Source: UBA6019 sp036564345
Lineage (GTDB): Bacteria > Chloroflexota > Dormibacteria > Dormibacterales > Dormibacteraceae
Direction: 5' to 3'
DNA length: 15,263 bases
Assembly: GCA_036564345.1 (NCBI GenBank)
Contig: DATCOZ010000290.1
Location: forward strand, 1 to 15,263
Part shown: one piece after another, positions 13,471-15,263 of the stretch
How positions within the stretch are numbered: the stretch's first letter is position 1
Layout: every line of letters begins with the position of its first letter
Notes under the pieces: generated by a model
What the model was told of the DNA's origin: nothing
The model's input: only the letters and a program-made list of their open reading frames with translations
The model's database searches: none
Position numbers and translations under genes: made by a program

Positions 13471-13476
13471 AGGTTA
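13471..13476 (-). promoter_or_regulatory. Possible -10 box (TAACCT) of smc-ftsY
   Basis: TAACCT on the minus strand, 12 nt before GTG 13458, would give a leader of about 5 nt. No -35 is evident. The gap to the upstream monooxygenase gene is 67 nt, so read-through from it is also possible. Confidence 0.3.
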
Positions 13477-13525
13477 CCAGATGTGGTGGGTCGCAGCCAC
13501 CTGCGGTGCGAGGGGCGGGGCTTGT

Positions 13526-14656
13526 CTAGACGGCCGCGCCGGCCGTCTTTTCGACCGCGTCGGCCATCTCCTCGGCTTCGATCCGGATCCGCCTGAGAAG
13601 GCCGCCAGGAGCATTGCGGTAGCCGATGAAATAGAGGTCGGGCGCCTTCCGGCTGACGGCGCCGCCGCTGGGCTCGGGCGTGCCGTCCGCGTTGAGGACG
13701 CCGAGGTGACCGACCAGCGGTTCGAGACCCCGTGAGTAGCCGGTCGCGGCGATCACCGCGTCGACCTCGACGTGATGGCCGTCGGCGAGTCGGACGCTCC
13801 GGGGCGCAAAGCCCTCGACCGCGGGCACGACGGTCAGCCGGCGCTGTTTGAGCGCATCGAGGAAGCCGACGTCGATGAGCGGGATCTGGGCATCCTCGTA
13901 AATCCGGGAGAGAGCTCCCCTGGTCGGAGGACCGAGCCCGTACCGCCGGAGGTCGCCGATCGCGACCTTCTGGAGCGCAAGGCTGATCCGGTCCGCCACC
14001 TTCACCGGCAGCTTCTCGGCGATGATCCCGACCTGCTGGGTGGCGATTCCGAGGAATTCGCGGCGCTGGATGTTGGGCGGGGTGCGGATGGAGACCGTGA
14101 CCTCCTTCGCGCCACCTTCCACCAGGTCGACGGCGATCTCCGCGCCGGAGTTGCCCGAGCCGACCACGAGAACCTTCCTATCTCTGTACGGCGCCGCGTT
14201 CCGATACTCGGCCGAGTGGATCAGCTCTATCTCGAAATGGTCCATCCCGGGCCACTCGGGGAGGATGGGGGTCCGGTTGTAGCCGGTGGCCATCACCACC
14301 CGGTCGGCGGCGTGGTCGCCGCTCGCCGTCCTCACCAGCCAGCCCCGTTCGTCGCGCTCGATGCTTTGGACCTCGATGCCTGTCCTGACCTCGAGGTCGA
14401 ACCTGCGCGTGTAGTCCTCGAGGTAGCGGACCAAGTCGCCGCGGGCGACCCACTTCCCCATCTCGGCGGGGATCGGAAAGCCGGGGAGGCCGGACAGCCG
14501 GCGGACGGTGTGCAGGTGGAGCCGCTCGTAGTGTCCGCGCCAGCTGGTGCCGACCTGGTCGCCTTGTTCCAGCACGGTGCTCGGGATGCCCTTCTGTTTG
14601 AGGGCGCCGGCGGCGGCGAGCCCCGCGGGGCCGGCGCCGATGATCGTTACCTTCAC
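13526..14656 (-). CDS. Flavin-containing monooxygenase-like oxidoreductase
   Basis: 376 aa from GTG 14656. An FAD-binding GAGPAG at 7-12 opens the protein, the correct place for a native N-terminus; the open frame continues to 14992, but only through the noncoding repeat array. The second nucleotide site GSGNSG at 166-171 binds NADPH. ATGYNRTPILPEWPG at 123-137 and a later AATGYSRGLEPL are the class B monooxygenase hallmarks. HSAEYRNAAPYRDRKVLVVG at 147-166 resembles the FMO/YUCCA-type linker, although the exact FxGxxxHxxxW fingerprint is not present. It would use NADPH and O2 to oxygenate a small N-, S- or keto-containing substrate, or act as a related oxidoreductase. No membrane segment is seen. 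Neighbours give no pathway. Confidence 0.87.
   Translation of the reverse strand: MKVTIIGAGPAGLAAAGALKQKGIPSTVLEQGDQVGTSWRGHYERLHLHTVRRLSGLPGFPIPAEMGKWVARGDLVRYLEDYTRRFDLEVRTGIEVQSIERDERGWLVRTASGDHAADRVVMATGYNRTPILPEWPGMDHFEIELIHSAEYRNAAPYRDRKVLVVGSGNSGAEIAVDLVEGGAKEVTVSIRTPPNIQRREFLGIATQQVGIIAEKLPVKVADRISLALQKVAIGDLRRYGLGPPTRGALSRIYEDAQIPLIDVGFLDALKQRRLTVVPAVEGFAPRSVRLADGHHVEVDAVIAATGYSRGLEPLVGHLGVLNADGTPEPSGGAVSRKAPDLYFIGYRNAPGGLLRRIRIEAEEMADAVEKTAGAAV
13529..13551 (+). terminator. Perfect stem-loop with T-run on the plus strand at the end of the monooxygenase gene
   Basis: GACGGCCG at 13529-13536 and CGGCCGTC at 13540-13547 are perfect complements around a CGC loop, and TTTT follows at 13548-13551 on the plus strand. 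It would stop plus-strand (antisense) transcription entering the monooxygenase gene. On the minus strand, the gene's own direction, no T-run follows the hairpin. The bases are also the last codons of the gene, so coincidence is possible. Confidence 0.35.
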
Positions 14657-14774
14657 TGCTTTGAAATTGTCGCGGAGAGCCGCTTGTGCGTCGCGGTTTG
14701 CTGGTTTGACTTGAGCTCCGCTGGATGGCGTTGGGGCCGGTCGGGCGTCTGGGTCAGTGCCTTTGACCGGCGTC

Positions 14775-15132
14775 GGCTGCGGGGCGTTGGCGTCGGAGAG
14801 CGACGTCTTACGTGAGGCCGAAATCTTGTGTGGTGCCTGGGAAGGGGGAGTCGGTCCGGTGCCCTGGCGTCGTGGCGTACGTCTCGCGTCGGGTCGAAGT
14901 CTGGTGTTCAGCCTTTGAAGGGGAGTCGGTCCGGTGCCTTGGCGTCGTGGCGCGGCGTCTTGCGTCGGCTTGAGGTCTTGTCGGGTGCCCACTAAGGGAA
15001 GGCGGTCCGGTGCGTAGGCGTCGGAGCGCGGTGTCTTGTGTCGGGTCGACGTCTTGTGTGTTGCCTATGAAGGGGAGTCGGTCCGGTGCCTTGGCGTCGT
15101 AACGCGGTGTCCTTCGTCGGGTCGAGGTCTGG
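14775..15132. repeat. Degenerate tandem array, period 75-76 nt, upstream of the monooxygenase gene
   Basis: Four clear units begin with GGTCCGG at 14853, 14928, 15004 and 15080 (steps 75, 76, 76). A more worn unit begins near 14775, and traces extend to about 14722. The whole unit is conserved: GGTCCGGTGC, then GGCGTCG, then GYGTCTTG, then GTCGGGTCGA, then GTCTTGTG, then TTGCCT and AAGGGGAGTC. The period is not a multiple of three, so the repeated peptide changes frame between copies and coding is unlikely. The plus strand is G/T-rich; a minus-strand transcript into the monooxygenase gene would be C-rich (hand count for 15061-15135: about 31 C and 17 G in 75). Function unknown. Confidence 0.85.
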
Positions 15133-15133
15133 T

Positions 15134-15240
15134 GGGGCGGTCGAAGGCCCGCCCCCAAAGGACCACCCACCCTTCTTGGGGGTTGTTTCCTGGTGGTGGC
15201 CCGAAATGTATTCGGGTTGTTGATGGCTGGCCAAACAGCC
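15134..15240. other. Cluster of four inverted repeats at the right edge
   Basis: Successive pairs are GGGGCGG/CCGCCCC (15134-15140 with 15149-15155), ACCACC/GGTGGT (15162-15167 with 15192-15197, inner CCC/GGG around TTCTT), CCCGAA/TTCGGG (15200-15205 with 15211-15216, loop ATGTA) and GGCTG/CAGCC (15225-15229 with 15236-15240). No convincing coding frame crosses the region. It could be a structured RNA, an origin-like or recombination site, or terminators of a gene beyond the window. From 15217 to the end only a TTGACT at 15252-15257 stands out. Confidence 0.5.
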
Positions 15241-15263
15241 CGGTAAAGGGTCTTGACTCCACG

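Noticed and set aside
14657..14992. A 112-residue N-terminal extension of the monooxygenase through the repeats
   Set aside because: The extension is Pro/Thr/Arg-rich repeat translation, and the FAD motif GAGPAG belongs near residue 7. All three minus frames are open through the repeats simply because they lack stop codons.
14775..15132. CRISPR array
   Set aside because: The period (75-76 nt) is tempting, but sequence is conserved across the complete unit, so there are no unique spacers, and no cas genes are nearby.
14775..15132. Tandem tRNA-like genes, because the unit length is 76 nt
   Set aside because: No acceptor-stem complementarity, no T-loop GTTCRANNC at the right place and no anticodon arm could be made in any unit.
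14808..15262. Three overlapping open frames on the minus strand at the right end
   Set aside because: Each is just a different phase of the noncoding repeats; the repeated peptide shifts frame between copies and no ribosome site or conserved domain is seen.

Overview
This window is GC-rich bacterial chromosome with dense coding, many GTG and TTG starts, and short overlaps between consecutive genes. Most of it is the conserved SRP / ribosome-maturation / tRNA-modification neighbourhood found in many Gram-positive-type and Chloroflexota-like bacteria. The short SMC, the acidic S16 tail, the GC richness and several starts placed 7-9 nt after a TANNNT -10 box fit an actinobacterial, Chloroflexota or Dormibacterota-like soil lineage. 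I cannot settle the phylum from sequence inspection alone.

Layout. At the left edge lies the C-terminal tail of a membrane protein (+), then a divergent ATP-dependent DNA ligase-like gene (+). Converging on it is a long minus-strand operon read from about 7621 down to 1152: ylxM, ffh, rpsP, khpA-like, rimM, trmD, rplS, rnhB, yraN, a Nudix hydrolase and a HAD hydrolase. Most junctions in it overlap or abut. The exceptions are about 36 nt before rpsP, which has the best Shine-Dalgarno of the window, and 47 nt before rnhB, which holds a hairpin. Next comes an island of three small genes: a secreted LysM/lytic transglycosylase (+), a class I methyltransferase (-) and a standalone Lrp/AsnC effector-domain protein (+). 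Then smc-ftsY lie on the minus strand, and upstream of them a class B flavin monooxygenase-like gene (-).

The genes of the large operon act at the ribosome and membrane. Ffh and FtsY are the SRP targeting GTPases and YlxM is their usual neighbour. S16, L19, RimM and KhpA serve ribosome structure, 30S maturation and RNA binding, and TrmD methylates tRNA G37. RnhB, YraN and SMC deal with genome maintenance. The customary lepB (between rplS and rnhB) and rnc (next to smc) are not here.

From 14657 to the right edge (about 600 bases) I see no credible gene. That stretch holds a degenerate tandem array with a 75-76 nt period and then four inverted repeats in about 107 nt. This is the part of the window least explained by known features. 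Other points worth attention are the ligase-like protein with several altered nucleotidyltransferase motifs, a shared 26-bp divergent promoter that appears to drive leaderless or near-leaderless mRNAs on both sides, and RNA hairpins placed to mask starts of rnhB and the transglycosylase gene.
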